A stretch of DNA of 64,000 nucleotides from Alphaproteobacteria bacterium (lineage in GTDB: Bacteria; Pseudomonadota; Alphaproteobacteria; Micropepsales; Micropepsaceae), in contig WGMH01000010.1 in the NCBI GenBank assembly GCA_016125165.1, positions 1 through 64,000 of the forward strand, in the 5' to 3' direction. Made by a program: the position numbers and the translations under genes. Positions 8,345 through 17,608 of this stretch are shown here, piece after piece; the first letter of the stretch is position 1; every line of letters starts with the position of its first letter. The notes below the pieces were generated by a model. It did not search any database. It worked only from the letters and a program-made list of their open reading frames with translations, and was not told where the DNA came from.

Positions 8345-9003
8345 GCTCTGGATTTTGCCTCATCCAGACGCGCGCGCACAAATGCCAATGCATCCCGCCA
8401 TGTGTCTGCGCGAAAGTGAGCTGCCGGGGCCGGTGGCAGGAGTGGCTTCAGCCGTTCGTCTCCAATCAGATGGAGGCGAAACACGTCCGGAGATTCTTCC
8501 GCGACCGAAGCCAGATGATTGGGAATATCATCGACGAAAATTACCGGTTTGCCCGCCCGGGCGGCCAGTGCGCGCACCGATGCCCCCTTGGGTCCGGAAT
8601 TGATGAGCAGTGTCATGGGAAGGCCCAGAGCCTCCAGATTGCGTAGCCGGGGTTCAGCCTGGGCCGCATTCACATTTGACAGCACCACAACATCCATTTC
8701 CGCCGACAGAGTTCGAATGGCTTCCTGAGCCCCTTCGACAGCTTCAAGCCAATCCAGGTCAGTCCGGAATTCATCCAGCAGCGCAGTCACTTCCACGTCA
8801 ATAAGCACGGTATTGTCGTCAAGGCGCTTCACGTTTCCATGAAGCCGGTAGCTCGTCAGATCGAGGTACAGGTCTCGGCGCCGAAGAAAGGTGTCCAGCC
8901 CATCTGCAAAGCGAAGAAGCACCTCATCGGCGTCTACGATCAGGAGTGGCCACTTTTGGCGGAGTGGAACCGTCGCGGGCGATGTGTGAAACCGCGCGCT
9001 CAT
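8341..9003 (-). CDS. HAD superfamily hydrolase-like protein
   Basis: This 220-residue protein has the HAD motif set: motif I L-L-I-V-D-A-D-E-V-L-L with D-x-D, motif II V-V-L-S-N-V-N, a lysine in N-S-G-P-K-G-A-S-V, and motif IV V-I-F-V-D-D-I-P-N-H. A phosphatase acting on a small metabolite or protein is likely; the substrate is unknown. The ATG at 9003 overlaps the DUF3572 stop (ATGA); the longer upstream frame lies inside the DUF3572 gene and was not used. Confidence 0.75.
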   Translation of the reverse strand: MSARFHTSPATVPLRQKWPLLIVDADEVLLRFADGLDTFLRRRDLYLDLTSYRLHGNVKRLDDNTVLIDVEVTALLDEFRTDLDWLEAVEGAQEAIRTLSAEMDVVVLSNVNAAQAEPRLRNLEALGLPMTLLINSGPKGASVRALAARAGKPVIFVDDIPNHLASVAEESPDVFRLHLIGDERLKPLLPPAPAAHFRADTWRDALAFVRARLDEAKSRA

Positions 9004-9260
9004 GCAGCCGCCAGGGCGGCGCGGGCGATGTGGACCATCCGGGGCTCCAGCGATTCGGCGGCGCAGAACCCCAGGACCAATTCGTCGTCCGTCAGAACAT
9101 GGTCCAGAATCGCGCACAGGATTTCCGGTTCCGACGCCCGCATCCGCAAGGTTGCAGCATCCAATCCTGAAACATCCATCAGGCGGGTCAGCCGTTCCGG
9201 CTGATCTGCGAGGAAAATGAGGGCCTTGAGACCCAGTGTTTCTGCGGCTTCGAGCGTCAC
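9000..9260 (-). CDS. DUF3572 family protein
   Basis: This 86-residue helical protein matches the small DUF3572 family that typically sits divergent from divK in alphaproteobacteria. Characteristic stretches are A-L-I-F-L-A-D-Q-P-E-R-L near residue 13 and L-D-H-V-L-T-D-D-E-L-V-L-G-F-C. Function is unknown. The start is GTG, 112 bp from divK on the opposite strand, so this gap holds promoters for both. It heads the overlapping DUF3572-HAD-ROK-dinB chain. Confidence 0.8.
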   Translation of the reverse strand: MTLEAAETLGLKALIFLADQPERLTRLMDVSGLDAATLRMRASEPEILCAILDHVLTDDELVLGFCAAESLEPRMVHIARAALAAA

Positions 9261-9372
9261 GGATCCCCCAACGTCAAGAGAGCGTTAAGACATACCATCT
9301 AATACTAGTCTCGGACCGGAGGCACTGCCCCGGGGCATGCGACTGGGCGCGTGGGCTGCGGAGACAAAGAAC

Positions 9373-9747
9373 ATGGATGCGAAGGCGAAGACCGTGCTGA
9401 TTGTTGAGGACAATGAACTCAACATGAAGCTGTTCCATGATCTTCTTGATGCTCATGGTTATTCGATCCTGCAGACCAAGGACGGGATGGAAGCCCTCGA
9501 TATTGCCCGGGAACACCGCCCGGACCTGATTCTCATGGACATCCAGCTGCCGGAGGTTTCAGGCCTCGAAGTCACCAAGTGGCTCAAGGAAGACGATTCC
9601 CTGAAGGCCATTCCGGTTGTGGCGGTAACAGCTTTCGCCATGAAGGGTGATGAGGAAGTGATTCGGCAGGGCGGCTGCGAGGCCTATATCTCCAAGCCAA
9701 TCTCTGTGACGAGCTTTCTGGACACCGTGCGGCGCTTCATCGGCTGA
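9373..9747 (+). CDS. divK: Single-domain response regulator DivK
   Basis: This 124-residue stand-alone receiver has the acidic pocket Glu12/Asp13, phospho-acceptor Asp56 in L-I-L-M-D-I-Q-L-P, and Lys108 in I-S-K-P. Sequence and length match DivK, which in Caulobacter relays phosphate in the PleC/DivJ circuit and restrains CtrA through CckA. I used the ATG at 9373 (M-D-A-K-A-K-T); 12 further in-frame residues upstream lack conservation. pleD follows after five bases in the same operon. Confidence 0.95.
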   Translation: MDAKAKTVLIVEDNELNMKLFHDLLDAHGYSILQTKDGMEALDIAREHRPDLILMDIQLPEVSGLEVTKWLKEDDSLKAIPVVAVTAFAMKGDEEVIRQGGCEAYISKPISVTSFLDTVRRFIG

Positions 9748-9752
9748 CGCTC

Positions 9753-11123
9753 ATGACCGCCCGGGTTCTCGTTGTCGATGACATTCTCTCGAATGTGAAG
9801 CTTCTCGAAGCGAAGCTGTCGGCCGAGTATTTCGAAGTGGTCACCGCCTTCAATGGCCTCGAAGCCCTCGAAAAGGTTGAGGAAAGCGAGCCTGACATCA
9901 TTCTGCTCGATGTCATGATGCCCGGCATGGATGGGTTTGAAGTCTGCCGTCGGATCAAGCAGAACCCCAAGACCGCCCATGTTCCCGTTGTAATGGTAAC
10001 CGCGCTGGACCAGCCCAGCGATCGTGTTGCCGGTCTTGAAGCCGGCGCCGACGATTTTCTGACCAAGCCCGTGGATGACGCCGCGCTGTTCGCACGCGTC
10101 CGCAGTCTCGTGCGTCTCAAGATGATGACCGATGAACTTCGGATGCGCGAAACGACCGGCCAGAACATGGGGCTTGTCGATCCGGCTGAAACGCTGATTG
10201 AAGCAGCGCCTGGCGGCCGCATTCTGGTTATCGAAGATCGGCCGGAATCTGTTGCTTGGTTCAATTCTGCTCTTGCGCCCGCAAATGAAGTTTCGGCCGT
10301 AGACATGTTCGAAGAAGCCGTTGTGCGGGTGCGCGGTGGTGATTTTGACCTCATTATCGTCAGCCTTGGTCTTCGTGGATTTGACGGCTTGCGCCTGTGC
10401 TCCCAGCTCCGATCATTGCCGGAAGGTCGCAACGTTCCCATTCTTGTCGTCGTTAGCGATGGAGATCGCCGCAAGCTCACGCAGGCGCTTGAAATGGGCG
10501 TCAACGACTATCTCACGCGGCCGGTCGATCGCAATGAGTTGACTGCGCGCGTGCGAACGCAGCTGCGCAAAAAGCGCTATGCGGACCGGCTGCGCCACAA
10601 CGTGCAGCTCAGCCTCGAAATGGCGATCACCGACCAGCTCACCGGGCTTCACAACCGTCGATACATGTCTCGCCATCTGGACACGCTGATTGGCAATGCC
10701 CGCCGCTCCGGCAAGCCGATTTCGTTTCTGATCATGGATATTGACCACTTCAAATCTGTGAACGATACGCACGGGCACGACATCGGAGACGAAGTCCTGC
10801 GCGAATTTGCGGGGCGCATTTCCGCGAATGTTCGTGGTATCGATCTGGCGTGCCGCTATGGCGGCGAGGAATTTGTTGTCGTGATGCCCGATACCGACGT
10901 GACGTTTGCATCCACAATCGCAGAACGGCTTCGCGCAAGTGTTGAAGCGACCCCCTTCAAGATCAGCCGTGCACCCAATAATCTGTGTATCACGATCAGC
11001 ATTGGTATCGCGTCGTCGGAGTGCGGAGATGACAGCGCAGATGCGCTATTGCACCGCGCCGACCAGGCGCTCTATCGCGCCAAGCGCGAGGGCCGTAACC
11101 GCGTAATTGCTGACGCCGCTTGA
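9753..11123 (+). CDS. pleD: Diguanylate cyclase response regulator PleD (REC-REC-GGDEF)
   Basis: The 456-residue protein makes cyclic di-GMP. The first receiver (about residues 3-120) has Asp53 and Lys105. The second receiver (about 155-270) is degenerate: Ser204 replaces the phospho-Asp and Arg256 the Lys, as expected for the dimerisation adaptor of PleD. The catalytic domain has G-G-E-E-F at 370-374 and an R-G-I-D inhibitory I-site at 361-364, exactly five residues before it. It links DivK/PleC signalling to polar development and motility. It is co-transcribed with divK. Confidence 0.96.
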   Translation: MTARVLVVDDILSNVKLLEAKLSAEYFEVVTAFNGLEALEKVEESEPDIILLDVMMPGMDGFEVCRRIKQNPKTAHVPVVMVTALDQPSDRVAGLEAGADDFLTKPVDDAALFARVRSLVRLKMMTDELRMRETTGQNMGLVDPAETLIEAAPGGRILVIEDRPESVAWFNSALAPANEVSAVDMFEEAVVRVRGGDFDLIIVSLGLRGFDGLRLCSQLRSLPEGRNVPILVVVSDGDRRKLTQALEMGVNDYLTRPVDRNELTARVRTQLRKKRYADRLRHNVQLSLEMAITDQLTGLHNRRYMSRHLDTLIGNARRSGKPISFLIMDIDHFKSVNDTHGHDIGDEVLREFAGRISANVRGIDLACRYGGEEFVVVMPDTDVTFASTIAERLRASVEATPFKISRAPNNLCITISIGIASSECGDDSADALLHRADQALYRAKREGRNRVIADAA

Positions 11124-11212
11124 ATATTGGGGTTGTTCCCAAGCGCCCGTTCCCGTTACCCTGACTGCAAAGCTAATGGCCATTGCTGCCATGAAATCCA
11201 GATGGGGGACCA

Positions 11213-11875
11213 ATGAAGACGTTCGCAATGCTTGCCGCCGCCATTCTTGCCGGCGTTGTCATGCTTCCTGCCGCAGCTTTGGCCGACCCACGTATCGTGC
11301 TCTTCGAACATGTAGACTACCGGGGCGCAAAGATCGTGCTTGGCAGAGACGAGCCCAACCTCGTGGCGCGCGGGTTCAATGACATTGCATCCAGCATTCG
11401 TGTGAAGGGCGGCACGTGGGAGTTGTGTGAACACGTGAACTATGGCGGCAGATGCATTCGCGTTAGTGACGACAACCCAAATCTGGTGCCCCGTGGCTTC
11501 AACGACATTGTGTCTTCTGTCCGTCTTGTTCGGGATCGCGATGAGCGCGATTGGGGACGGGACCGCGATCGCGACTGGGGCAGGGATCATGATCGCGACT
11601 GGGATCGCGACCACGACAGCAGGCGTGCCGACATTGTCCTGTTCGAGCATGTCGATTTCGCCGGTGATCGCCGCGAGCTGGATGACGACGCCCGCAACCT
11701 GGTGCGGCTCGACTTCAACGACATCGTTTCGAGCATCCGCATTCGTCACGGCGTCTGGCAGGTTTGCGAACACGTCAACTATGGTGGCCGCTGCATGACC
11801 TTCGATCATGATGTGCGAAATCTGGTGGACTACGGGTTCAACGATCAGATTTCGTCAGTGCGGCGACTGCGGTAA
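11213..11875 (+). CDS. Secreted beta/gamma-crystallin-like protein with two domains
   Basis: A 220-residue exported protein: a signal peptide ends at A-L-A about residue 24, then come two crystallin-type domains joined by a linker at about 106-138 made almost only of Arg, Asp and Trp. Each domain has two Greek-key units, and all four carry the N-D-x-x-S-S form of the calcium-binding motif (residues 56-61, 97-102, 169-174, 210-215), spaced 41 residues apart within both domains. Paired cysteines (72/81 and 185/194) may form disulfides. It probably binds calcium in the periplasm or outside. GGGGGA lies before the ATG, and a strong terminator follows. Confidence 0.85.
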   Translation: MKTFAMLAAAILAGVVMLPAAALADPRIVLFEHVDYRGAKIVLGRDEPNLVARGFNDIASSIRVKGGTWELCEHVNYGGRCIRVSDDNPNLVPRGFNDIVSSVRLVRDRDERDWGRDRDRDWGRDHDRDWDRDHDSRRADIVLFEHVDFAGDRRELDDDARNLVRLDFNDIVSSIRIRHGVWQVCEHVNYGGRCMTFDHDVRNLVDYGFNDQISSVRRLR

Positions 11876-11888
11876 TGAGAAATGCGAG

Positions 11889-11916
11889 GGGGCCGGTAAA
11901 GACCGGCCCCTTTTTT
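11889..11916 (+). terminator. Rho-independent terminator after the crystallin gene
   Basis: A perfect 9-bp stem GGGGCCGGT / ACCGGCCCC with loop AAAG is followed directly by six T. It lies 13 bp past the crystallin stop codon and ends that transcript before the convergent FrnE-like gene. Confidence 0.93.
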
Positions 11917-11932
11917 CGTAGATCGCGAGCAA

Positions 11933-12565
11933 TCAGTCGGAGGCTTGCTGCGCCTTGTCGATGATGCGCACCAGAATCTCGGGATCCTGCGCGCCGGAAA
12001 TCATGAATTTGTTGGCAAAGATGAATGTGGGAACGCCTGAAATTCCCATCTGATGGGCGAGTGCGTCTTCATTTTCCACGATTTCACGGTCTGCGCCATT
12101 TCCCAAAAGGTCGGACACCAGCGCAGCGTCCATGCCGCATTCTTCCGAGGCCTGGATGAGGAATCCGCGTGAACCCAGATCCCGCCCCTCTTCGAAATAG
12201 GCGCGGAATAGCCGCTCGACCACGGCATTTTGCATGCCCGCGCTTCCGGCCCAACGGATGAGGCGGTGGGAATCCAGCGTGTTCGGTGTTTTCTCAATCT
12301 TGTCAAACGCAAAGGCGATACCCTCGTTCGCACCAGCCTCGCGAATGGCTTCGCCCATGGCTTTGCTGCGCGGGTTGTCACCGAATTTGGCGCGAAGATA
12401 TTCCTTGCGGTCCACACCTTCGGCAGGAACCATGGGATCGAGGCGATAGGCACGCCAGCGGATATCGAACTCCAGGTCTGGACGCATGGCCATCGCGCGT
12501 TCGAGCTTGCGCTTGCCAATGAAACACCAGGGACAAACGGTATCGGAGACGACATCGATCTGCAT
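11933..12565 (-). CDS. DsbA family oxidoreductase, FrnE-like
   Basis: A 210-residue thioredoxin-fold protein with the redox motif C-P-W-C at residues 11-14 and the cis-proline motif G-V-P-T-F-I-F near residue 180. The all-helical insertion between them fits the FrnE/2-hydroxychromene-2-carboxylate isomerase branch of DsbA. There is no signal peptide, so it acts in the cytosol as a dithiol oxidoreductase or isomerase, perhaps with glutathione. It is divergent from the SDR gene with 38 bp between starts. Confidence 0.88.
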   Translation of the reverse strand: MQIDVVSDTVCPWCFIGKRKLERAMAMRPDLEFDIRWRAYRLDPMVPAEGVDRKEYLRAKFGDNPRSKAMGEAIREAGANEGIAFAFDKIEKTPNTLDSHRLIRWAGSAGMQNAVVERLFRAYFEEGRDLGSRGFLIQASEECGMDAALVSDLLGNGADREIVENEDALAHQMGISGVPTFIFANKFMISGAQDPEILVRIIDKAQQASD

Positions 12566-12603
12566 ATGGTTAGACTAGGTCCGAGTGGAATTCCGAGGCA
12601 ACC

Positions 12604-13356
12604 ATGTACCCCGATCTTTCTGGAAGTGTCGCGCTGGTCACCGGTGCTACCAGTGGACTTGGGCGGCATTTCGCGTTGGTGCTCGCGAAGGCCGGCGCGA
12701 AGGTTGCCGTAGCGGGACGGCGGGTGGACCAGCTGGGATCGGTACGCGACGAAATCGCGGCTGCAGGCGGGGTGTGCCTGCCCTTGGTTCTGGACGTCAC
12801 GGACGCGGCGGATATTGTGCCCGCGCTCGACCGCGCAGAGGTTGAACTGGGTGACATTGATATCCTCGTGAACAATGCGGGCATGTCGGTGAACGGACAG
12901 GTGGTGAACCAGACAGCGTCGGATTTCGATACCGTGATCGGCACCAATCTGCGTGGGCCGTTTCTGCTGGCCAGCGAGGTGGCGCGCCGGCTGATTGCGA
13001 AAAGAAAGCCGGGACGCATCGTGAATATTGCTTCCATCGGAAGTTTCCGTGTGTTGCCTGGCTCGGCGCTCTACTGCATCTCCAAGGCGGGCCTTGCGAT
13101 GATGACGCAAGCGCTCGCGCGCGAATGGGCGCGATATGACGTCAACGTGAACGCGATATGTCCCGGCTATATCGAGACCGAGCTGAACAGTGAATGGTTC
13201 CGGCACGAGAAAGGTCAGGAGCAGGTTCGCGGATTTCCGAGGCGTAAGCTGATGCAGCCCGAAGACCTCGACGGTACATTGCTGCTGCTATGCTCCGAAG
13301 CATCGAAAGCCATCACGGGATCGGTGATCTCTGTTGATGAAGGCCAGTCGCTATGA
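12604..13356 (+). CDS. Short-chain dehydrogenase/reductase
   Basis: A 250-residue classical SDR. The cofactor loop T-G-A-T-S-G-L-G lies at residues 13-20, N-N-A-G near 89, and the active-site Y-C-I-S-K near 157; the ending I-S-V-D-E-G is typical. The A-G-R-R motif after the second strand favours NADP(H). The substrate is unknown; a 3-oxoacyl or steroid/alcohol-type reduction is plausible. It stands alone between divergent and convergent neighbours. Confidence 0.9.
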   Translation: MYPDLSGSVALVTGATSGLGRHFALVLAKAGAKVAVAGRRVDQLGSVRDEIAAAGGVCLPLVLDVTDAADIVPALDRAEVELGDIDILVNNAGMSVNGQVVNQTASDFDTVIGTNLRGPFLLASEVARRLIAKRKPGRIVNIASIGSFRVLPGSALYCISKAGLAMMTQALAREWARYDVNVNAICPGYIETELNSEWFRHEKGQEQVRGFPRRKLMQPEDLDGTLLLLCSEASKAITGSVISVDEGQSL

Positions 13357-13362
13357 TGCACG

Positions 13363-13731
13363 CTATTTGATGTCCGCAATCAGATCGTTGGTTTCGGCGA
13401 TCACTTTCACCTTCGTGTAATTGGTGCGGGGCGCGGGCAGTTCCAGCGTTGCTTCCACCGGAAGGATCGCCTCGATCACCATCACATCCGGCGCGGGTGG
13501 CGCCGCCACGAAGCGCAGAACGATGGTATCGGCCTTGCCTTTGAACACGCGCAGCAACTTGGGGTTCTCCCATCCACCGCTGCGCACCATGCCGGTCACA
13601 TGGACGATCAGCTTGCCATTGCGGATTGCGGCATCAACGGTGTCTACCTCGTAGACCGGTTTGGAAGGCGCCGCGAGCACGGGTGCCGCTGCGGCAAGCA
13701 GGAAGATCGTTGCAATCGCGAATGTGCGCAT
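13363..13731 (-). CDS. Secreted protein of unknown function
   Basis: This 122-residue protein has a clear signal peptide ([20 protein letters not shown], cleavage near residue 20). The mature part is beta-rich and resembles a single small sandwich, with the pattern [17 protein letters not shown] do not recognise a family. It ends six bases from the convergent SDR stop and is divergent from the CoA transferase gene across 72 bp. Confidence 0.65.
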   Translation of the reverse strand: MRTFAIATIFLLAAAAPVLAAPSKPVYEVDTVDAAIRNGKLIVHVTGMVRSGGWENPKLLRVFKGKADTIVLRFVAAPPAPDVMVIEAILPVEATLELPAPRTNYTKVKVIAETNDLIADIK

Positions 13732-13803
13732 CGTTTCACCATGTTTACGGCCCCGGACCGCTCGGCTAGGAAAGCAGAAGATACACCAACAGGGAGCATT
13801 CAA

Positions 13804-14922
13804 ATGGGGCCGCTTCAGGGCATCAAGATCGTTGAGTTCGCCGGCATCGGGCCGGGCCCGTTTTGCGCCATGCTCCTGTCCGATATGGGTGCGGAGGTAA
13901 TCCGCATCGACCGCAAGGGTGGCCGCTCCCCGCACAAGGCCGAAATCGGCATGCGCGGTCGCAAGGCCGTGGCCCTCGACCTGAAAAAACCCGAAGCCAT
14001 CGAAGCGGCGCTGAAGCTTATCGAAGGCGCGGATGCCCTGCTGGAGGGTTTCCGCCCCGGCGTCATGGAGCGGCTCGGCCTTGGCCCGGACGTGTGCCTG
14101 AAGCGCAATCCGAAGCTCGTTTACGGCCGCATGACCGGCTGGGGCCAAACGGGCACGCTGGCGAATGCCGCCGGTCACGACATCAATTACATCGCGCTCA
14201 CCGGTGCGCTGCATGGCATCGGCAACAAGGGCGAGAAGCCCGTTCCGCCGCTTAACCTTGTCGGTGATTTTGGCGGCGGCGCGCTTTATCTGGCGTTCGG
14301 TCTGGCGTGCGGCCTGATCGAAGCCAAGAAATCCGGCAAAGGGCAGGTGGTGGATGCGGCGATGACCGATGGTGCTTCGTCCCTTATGTCGATGTTCTAT
14401 GGCATGAGCGCCATGGGCGTTTGGCAGGACGAGCGTGGCTCCAACCTTCTCGATTCCGGTGCGCATTTCTACGACACCTATGAAACGAAGGACGGCAAGT
14501 TCGTGGCGCTCGGTTCCATCGAGCCGCAATTTTACAAAGAGCTCCTCGAAAAGACCGGCATCACCGATCCGGATTTTCAACAGCAGATGAACCGCGATTT
14601 GTGGCCCTCGCTGAAGGACAAGCTCGCCGCCGTCATCAAGACCAAGACGCGCGATGATTGGGACGCTCTGATGCTGGGCAGCGATGTCTGTTATGCCCCA
14701 GTGCTCTCGCTCGCCGAAGCGCCGAAGCACCCGCACAACGTGGCGCGCAAAACCTTCATTGAGGTCGATGGCGTGACGCAGCCTGCGCCCGCGCCGCGCT
14801 TTTCGCGTACGGTGCCGGAAGTGCAGGGCCCCCCGCAAGGCGCGAACAATCAGGCATCGCTTTCCGCGTGGGGCTTCTCCGCCAGCGACATCGATGCGCT
14901 CACCGCCGCCGGCGCGATCTAA
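13804..14922 (+). CDS. CaiB/BaiF CoA transferase family, alpha-methylacyl-CoA racemase-like
   Basis: A 372-residue class III CoA transferase-fold protein. The start [30 protein letters not shown] N-terminus, the G-H-D-I-N-Y motif around residue 120 and the L-V-G-D-F-G-G-G segment match alpha-methylacyl-CoA racemases, which invert the 2-methyl centre of branched acyl-CoAs before beta-oxidation. A CoA transferase role cannot be excluded. The longer upstream frame runs antisense to the secreted-protein gene and was not used. A phosphatase-fold gene follows after six bases. Confidence 0.85.
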   Translation: MGPLQGIKIVEFAGIGPGPFCAMLLSDMGAEVIRIDRKGGRSPHKAEIGMRGRKAVALDLKKPEAIEAALKLIEGADALLEGFRPGVMERLGLGPDVCLKRNPKLVYGRMTGWGQTGTLANAAGHDINYIALTGALHGIGNKGEKPVPPLNLVGDFGGGALYLAFGLACGLIEAKKSGKGQVVDAAMTDGASSLMSMFYGMSAMGVWQDERGSNLLDSGAHFYDTYETKDGKFVALGSIEPQFYKELLEKTGITDPDFQQQMNRDLWPSLKDKLAAVIKTKTRDDWDALMLGSDVCYAPVLSLAEAPKHPHNVARKTFIEVDGVTQPAPAPRFSRTVPEVQGPPQGANNQASLSAWGFSASDIDALTAAGAI

Positions 14923-14928
14923 GACACG

Positions 14929-15660
14929 ATGGTAGCGCTTCCCGGCACGAAAGCCCGCCGCCGAATCTATCTGATGCGGCATGGCCACGTGGACTATCTC
15001 GCCAAGCATGTGGTGGCGAGCGGGCAGGTGAACATTGTTCCTTTGACGACGCGCGGACGGTTGCAGGCCGAGGCCGCGGGGCTTGCGCTGGCGCATGTTC
15101 AGTTCGACCGGGCGGTTTGTTCCGGTTATCCGCGCACACATGAAACGGCCTCTCATGTTCTGGCGGCGCAGGCGAACCCGCCGCCGCTTGAGATCGACCC
15201 CGGCCTTGTCGAGCGCGAAGGCGGTGGCTTTCCGAAGGTGAACAGCCGCGAAGAGCTGATCGAAATCATGCGCGGCAAGTTCACCGAAGCCGGCGTGACG
15301 GAACATTCCGAACGCGACGGCGGCGAGCTTGCCACTGTGGCGCAGGATCGGGCGGTCGCATCAATCCGCAGGCTTCTCGGCGAGCCAGGCTGGCACACCG
15401 CGCTGGTGGTGGCGCATGAGGGCATTAACCGGCTTCTTCTAAGCTGGGCGTGCGGGGCAGGCGTGAACGCCACCGGCGCCTTTGAACAGGATACCGGCTG
15501 CATCAACATTATCGATTTCGATTTGCGCGGCGACGGCGCGGTTGAGCGTACCATGATCAAGGCGATCAACCTGACGCCTTACAACTGGCTCAAGCACGGA
15601 ATGAATCTGACGAGCCTGGAAGCCCTGTTCGAGCGCGGCGCGAACGAAGAGTTGCGCTAG
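14929..15660 (+). CDS. Histidine phosphatase family protein
   Basis: The 243-residue protein has the phosphoglycerate-mutase-type motif L-M-R-H-G-H near residue 16, where the first His is the phospho-acceptor. It also has R-T-H-E-T-A-S after strand two and the second catalytic His in V-V-A-H-E-G-I-N-R. A phosphatase or mutase acting on a small phosphorylated compound is likely. It is in an apparent operon with the racemase-like gene and its stop overlaps the xthA stop by four bases on the opposite strand. Confidence 0.85.
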   Translation: MVALPGTKARRRIYLMRHGHVDYLAKHVVASGQVNIVPLTTRGRLQAEAAGLALAHVQFDRAVCSGYPRTHETASHVLAAQANPPPLEIDPGLVEREGGGFPKVNSREELIEIMRGKFTEAGVTEHSERDGGELATVAQDRAVASIRRLLGEPGWHTALVVAHEGINRLLLSWACGAGVNATGAFEQDTGCINIIDFDLRGDGAVERTMIKAINLTPYNWLKHGMNLTSLEALFERGANEELR

Positions 15661-16442
15661 TCGACATCAAGTTCGCACCACACCGGCACATGGTCCGAGG
15701 GGCGCTCGCGCGCGCGGACCTTCTTGTCGGTGCCGCTGGTGACGAGACAGTCGGCGGCTTGCGGCGAGAGAAGGATGTGGTCAATGCGGATGCCGTGGTC
15801 TTTCTGCCAGGCGCCGGCCTGATAGTCCCAGAATGTGTATTGATGCGTTTCAGCGTGGCAGGCGCGGAAGGCATCGGTCAGGCCCAGGAATTCGAGCTTG
15901 CGCAACGCCGCACGTGATTCCGTCTGGAACAGCGCGTCGCTTTCCCAAGCCTTTGGATCCCAGCAATCATCCGCCGTGGGGATGACATTGTAATCGCCCA
16001 TCAGCACAAGCTTCTCTTCGAGTTTGAGAAGCTCTTTCGCATGTGCGTGCAGGCGTTCCATCCATCCGAGCTTATAGGTGAACTTGTCGGTGCCGACGGG
16101 GTTGCCGTTCGGTGCGTAGATGGAAGCAACGCGTACGATGCCCTTGTCGCCGGGCACGATTGCCTCGATGTAGCGGGCATGATCGTCGCCATCGCCGCCG
16201 GGCAGACGCGGCGTGACATCTTCCAGCGGCCGTTTGGAGAGAATGGCGACGCCGTTATAGGTCTTTTGTCCGTGTACGGCGCAATTGTAGCCAAGCTCTT
16301 CGAAGGTCTCGCGCGGGAACGTATCGTCGGTGCATTTCAGCTCCTGAAACGCCACGACATCGGGCTCGGCGTCCTTGAGCCAGGCAACGGCATTTTCGAG
16401 CCGGGCCTTGATGGAGTTCACGTTCCAGGTGGCGATCTTCAT
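15657..16442 (-). CDS. xthA: Exodeoxyribonuclease III
   Basis: This 261-residue AP endonuclease/3' exonuclease of base-excision repair has all family motifs: M-K-I-A-T-W-N-V-N-S-I at the start, the metal-binding Glu in F-Q-E-L-K, G-D-Y-N-V near residue 155, R-I-D-H-I-L near 225 and the catalytic S-D-H-V-P-V near the end. Its location close to erpA and dgt is common in alphaproteobacteria. A 314-bp gap separates it from the membrane-protein gene upstream. Confidence 0.94.
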   Translation of the reverse strand: MKIATWNVNSIKARLENAVAWLKDAEPDVVAFQELKCTDDTFPRETFEELGYNCAVHGQKTYNGVAILSKRPLEDVTPRLPGGDGDDHARYIEAIVPGDKGIVRVASIYAPNGNPVGTDKFTYKLGWMERLHAHAKELLKLEEKLVLMGDYNVIPTADDCWDPKAWESDALFQTESRAALRKLEFLGLTDAFRACHAETHQYTFWDYQAGAWQKDHGIRIDHILLSPQAADCLVTSGTDKKVRARERPSDHVPVWCELDVD

Positions 16443-16756
16443 GGCAGCACAAATTGGAATTTCGGGGTGACTTTAGACAGAGTCCGGGCGCGGAAGGGAA
16501 TGGTTCTCGCGAAAATACGGCAATTCCGGCCCGCCCGGCGGTGGCCTTATGTCGTCTCCTGATTGTGGGGATGTAGCATAAATGGGGTTTGCAGCGTTGC
16601 GCTGCAAGAGGCAGGTGAAAGAAAATTCGTCCCTGACGCGATGCTGGAATTCCTTTGCGCGTCCACGTACTTAGCGGCACCGGATGGCCCGCATTGCGCG
16701 AAAGCGGCGAATGCGTTTTCAGATGTTGCGCAGGCTGGCGCAAAAATAATTTTCGG
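16443..16756. other. Intergenic gap with one inverted repeat
   Basis: No convincing gene is visible in these 314 bases. The gap contains a perfect 8-bp inverted repeat TTGCAGCG / CGCTGCAA with loop TTG at 16589-16607. It must hold the xthA promoter on the minus strand, but I see no clear hexamers. Confidence 0.5.
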
Positions 16757-17512
16757 TCAGCCGCGTTCGGATACGCCTGGATGCTCGCCCGCGCGTTGCG
16801 GGAAAATCAGAATGCAAAACACAATCGCGGCCACGAGAATGGCCGATGCCAGGGGGCGGCTGAAAGCAAGGCCGCCATCCACAACGGGCTTATCGAGGTA
16901 GTCGCCGACTGTGGCCCCGAGCGGACGTGTGAGAATGAACGCGGCCCAGAACAGCCACACGCGCGATATCCGCGTCCAGAAATATGCGGCGGCAACAATG
17001 GCGAGCGCGGCGCCGAAAAGAACAGCGCCGCCATCATAGCCAAGCCCGGCATCGGCGGCCCAATCGCCCAATGCGGTTCCCAACGTCTGCGAGAACGTGA
17101 TGGTGATCCAGTAAAAGGCTTCCACACGCGGCGCACTGACGGTTTGCACCGACACCGTTCCCTCGGACCGGTACCAGATGGCGAGCGAGATCAGTACACA
17201 GGCAGACAGGAGGAGCGAGCCGCCGGGATAGCCGATACCCATGGAGCGATCCGCAAAATCCGCCATGGTGGTGCCTACTGTGGTGGAGGCGATAATCGTC
17301 GTCCAGTACAAGAAAGGGCGAAATGCTTTCGCCCGGATTTGCAGAATGACGAGCCCGATGAGCGCAATGAGAAAAATCGCGGTTCCAGCCAGATAGCCGA
17401 GATTCATGGACATCGAGACGGTGTCGCCGCCGGTTTCGCCAAGCGTGGTTGCGAGGATCTTGATGATCCAGAACGTCAGCGTTACGGCAGGAACCTTGGC
17501 GGCTTTGGACAT
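16757..17512 (-). CDS. COG4705-like multi-pass membrane protein
   Basis: A 251-residue integral membrane protein with about seven to eight hydrophobic segments. It is built from repeated units containing T-L-G-E-T-G-G-D, T-V-G-T-T-M-A-D, T-L-G-T-A-L-G-D-W and P-L-G-A-T-V-G-D-Y. This internal T-x-G-x-x-x-G/A-D repeat is typical of the uncharacterised COG4705 membrane proteins; the repeated acidic residues could line a pore or metal path. The ATG at 17512 gives M-S-K-A-A-K; longer frames have no similarity. It stands between xthA and erpA. Confidence 0.75.
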   Translation of the reverse strand: MSKAAKVPAVTLTFWIIKILATTLGETGGDTVSMSMNLGYLAGTAIFLIALIGLVILQIRAKAFRPFLYWTTIIASTTVGTTMADFADRSMGIGYPGGSLLLSACVLISLAIWYRSEGTVSVQTVSAPRVEAFYWITITFSQTLGTALGDWAADAGLGYDGGAVLFGAALAIVAAAYFWTRISRVWLFWAAFILTRPLGATVGDYLDKPVVDGGLAFSRPLASAILVAAIVFCILIFPQRAGEHPGVSERG

Positions 17513-17608
17513 GTGGCGATTCCATGCTGGTTGCGGTGCGTATGGCGATATTGGAAGAAGACGCCGCCAAGCCGCTCGGCCCACATCGGGCAACGCCACT
17601 GGAATATT

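Noticed and set aside
9281..9303. CtrA box (TTAA-N7-TTAA) upstream of divK
   Set aside because: TTAA is at 9285 but the second half reads CATC; the match fails.
13732..15306. Minus-strand open frame running opposite the CoA transferase and phosphatase genes
   Set aside because: Arg/His-rich product with no domain; only its 3' part (13363-13731) is a real gene.
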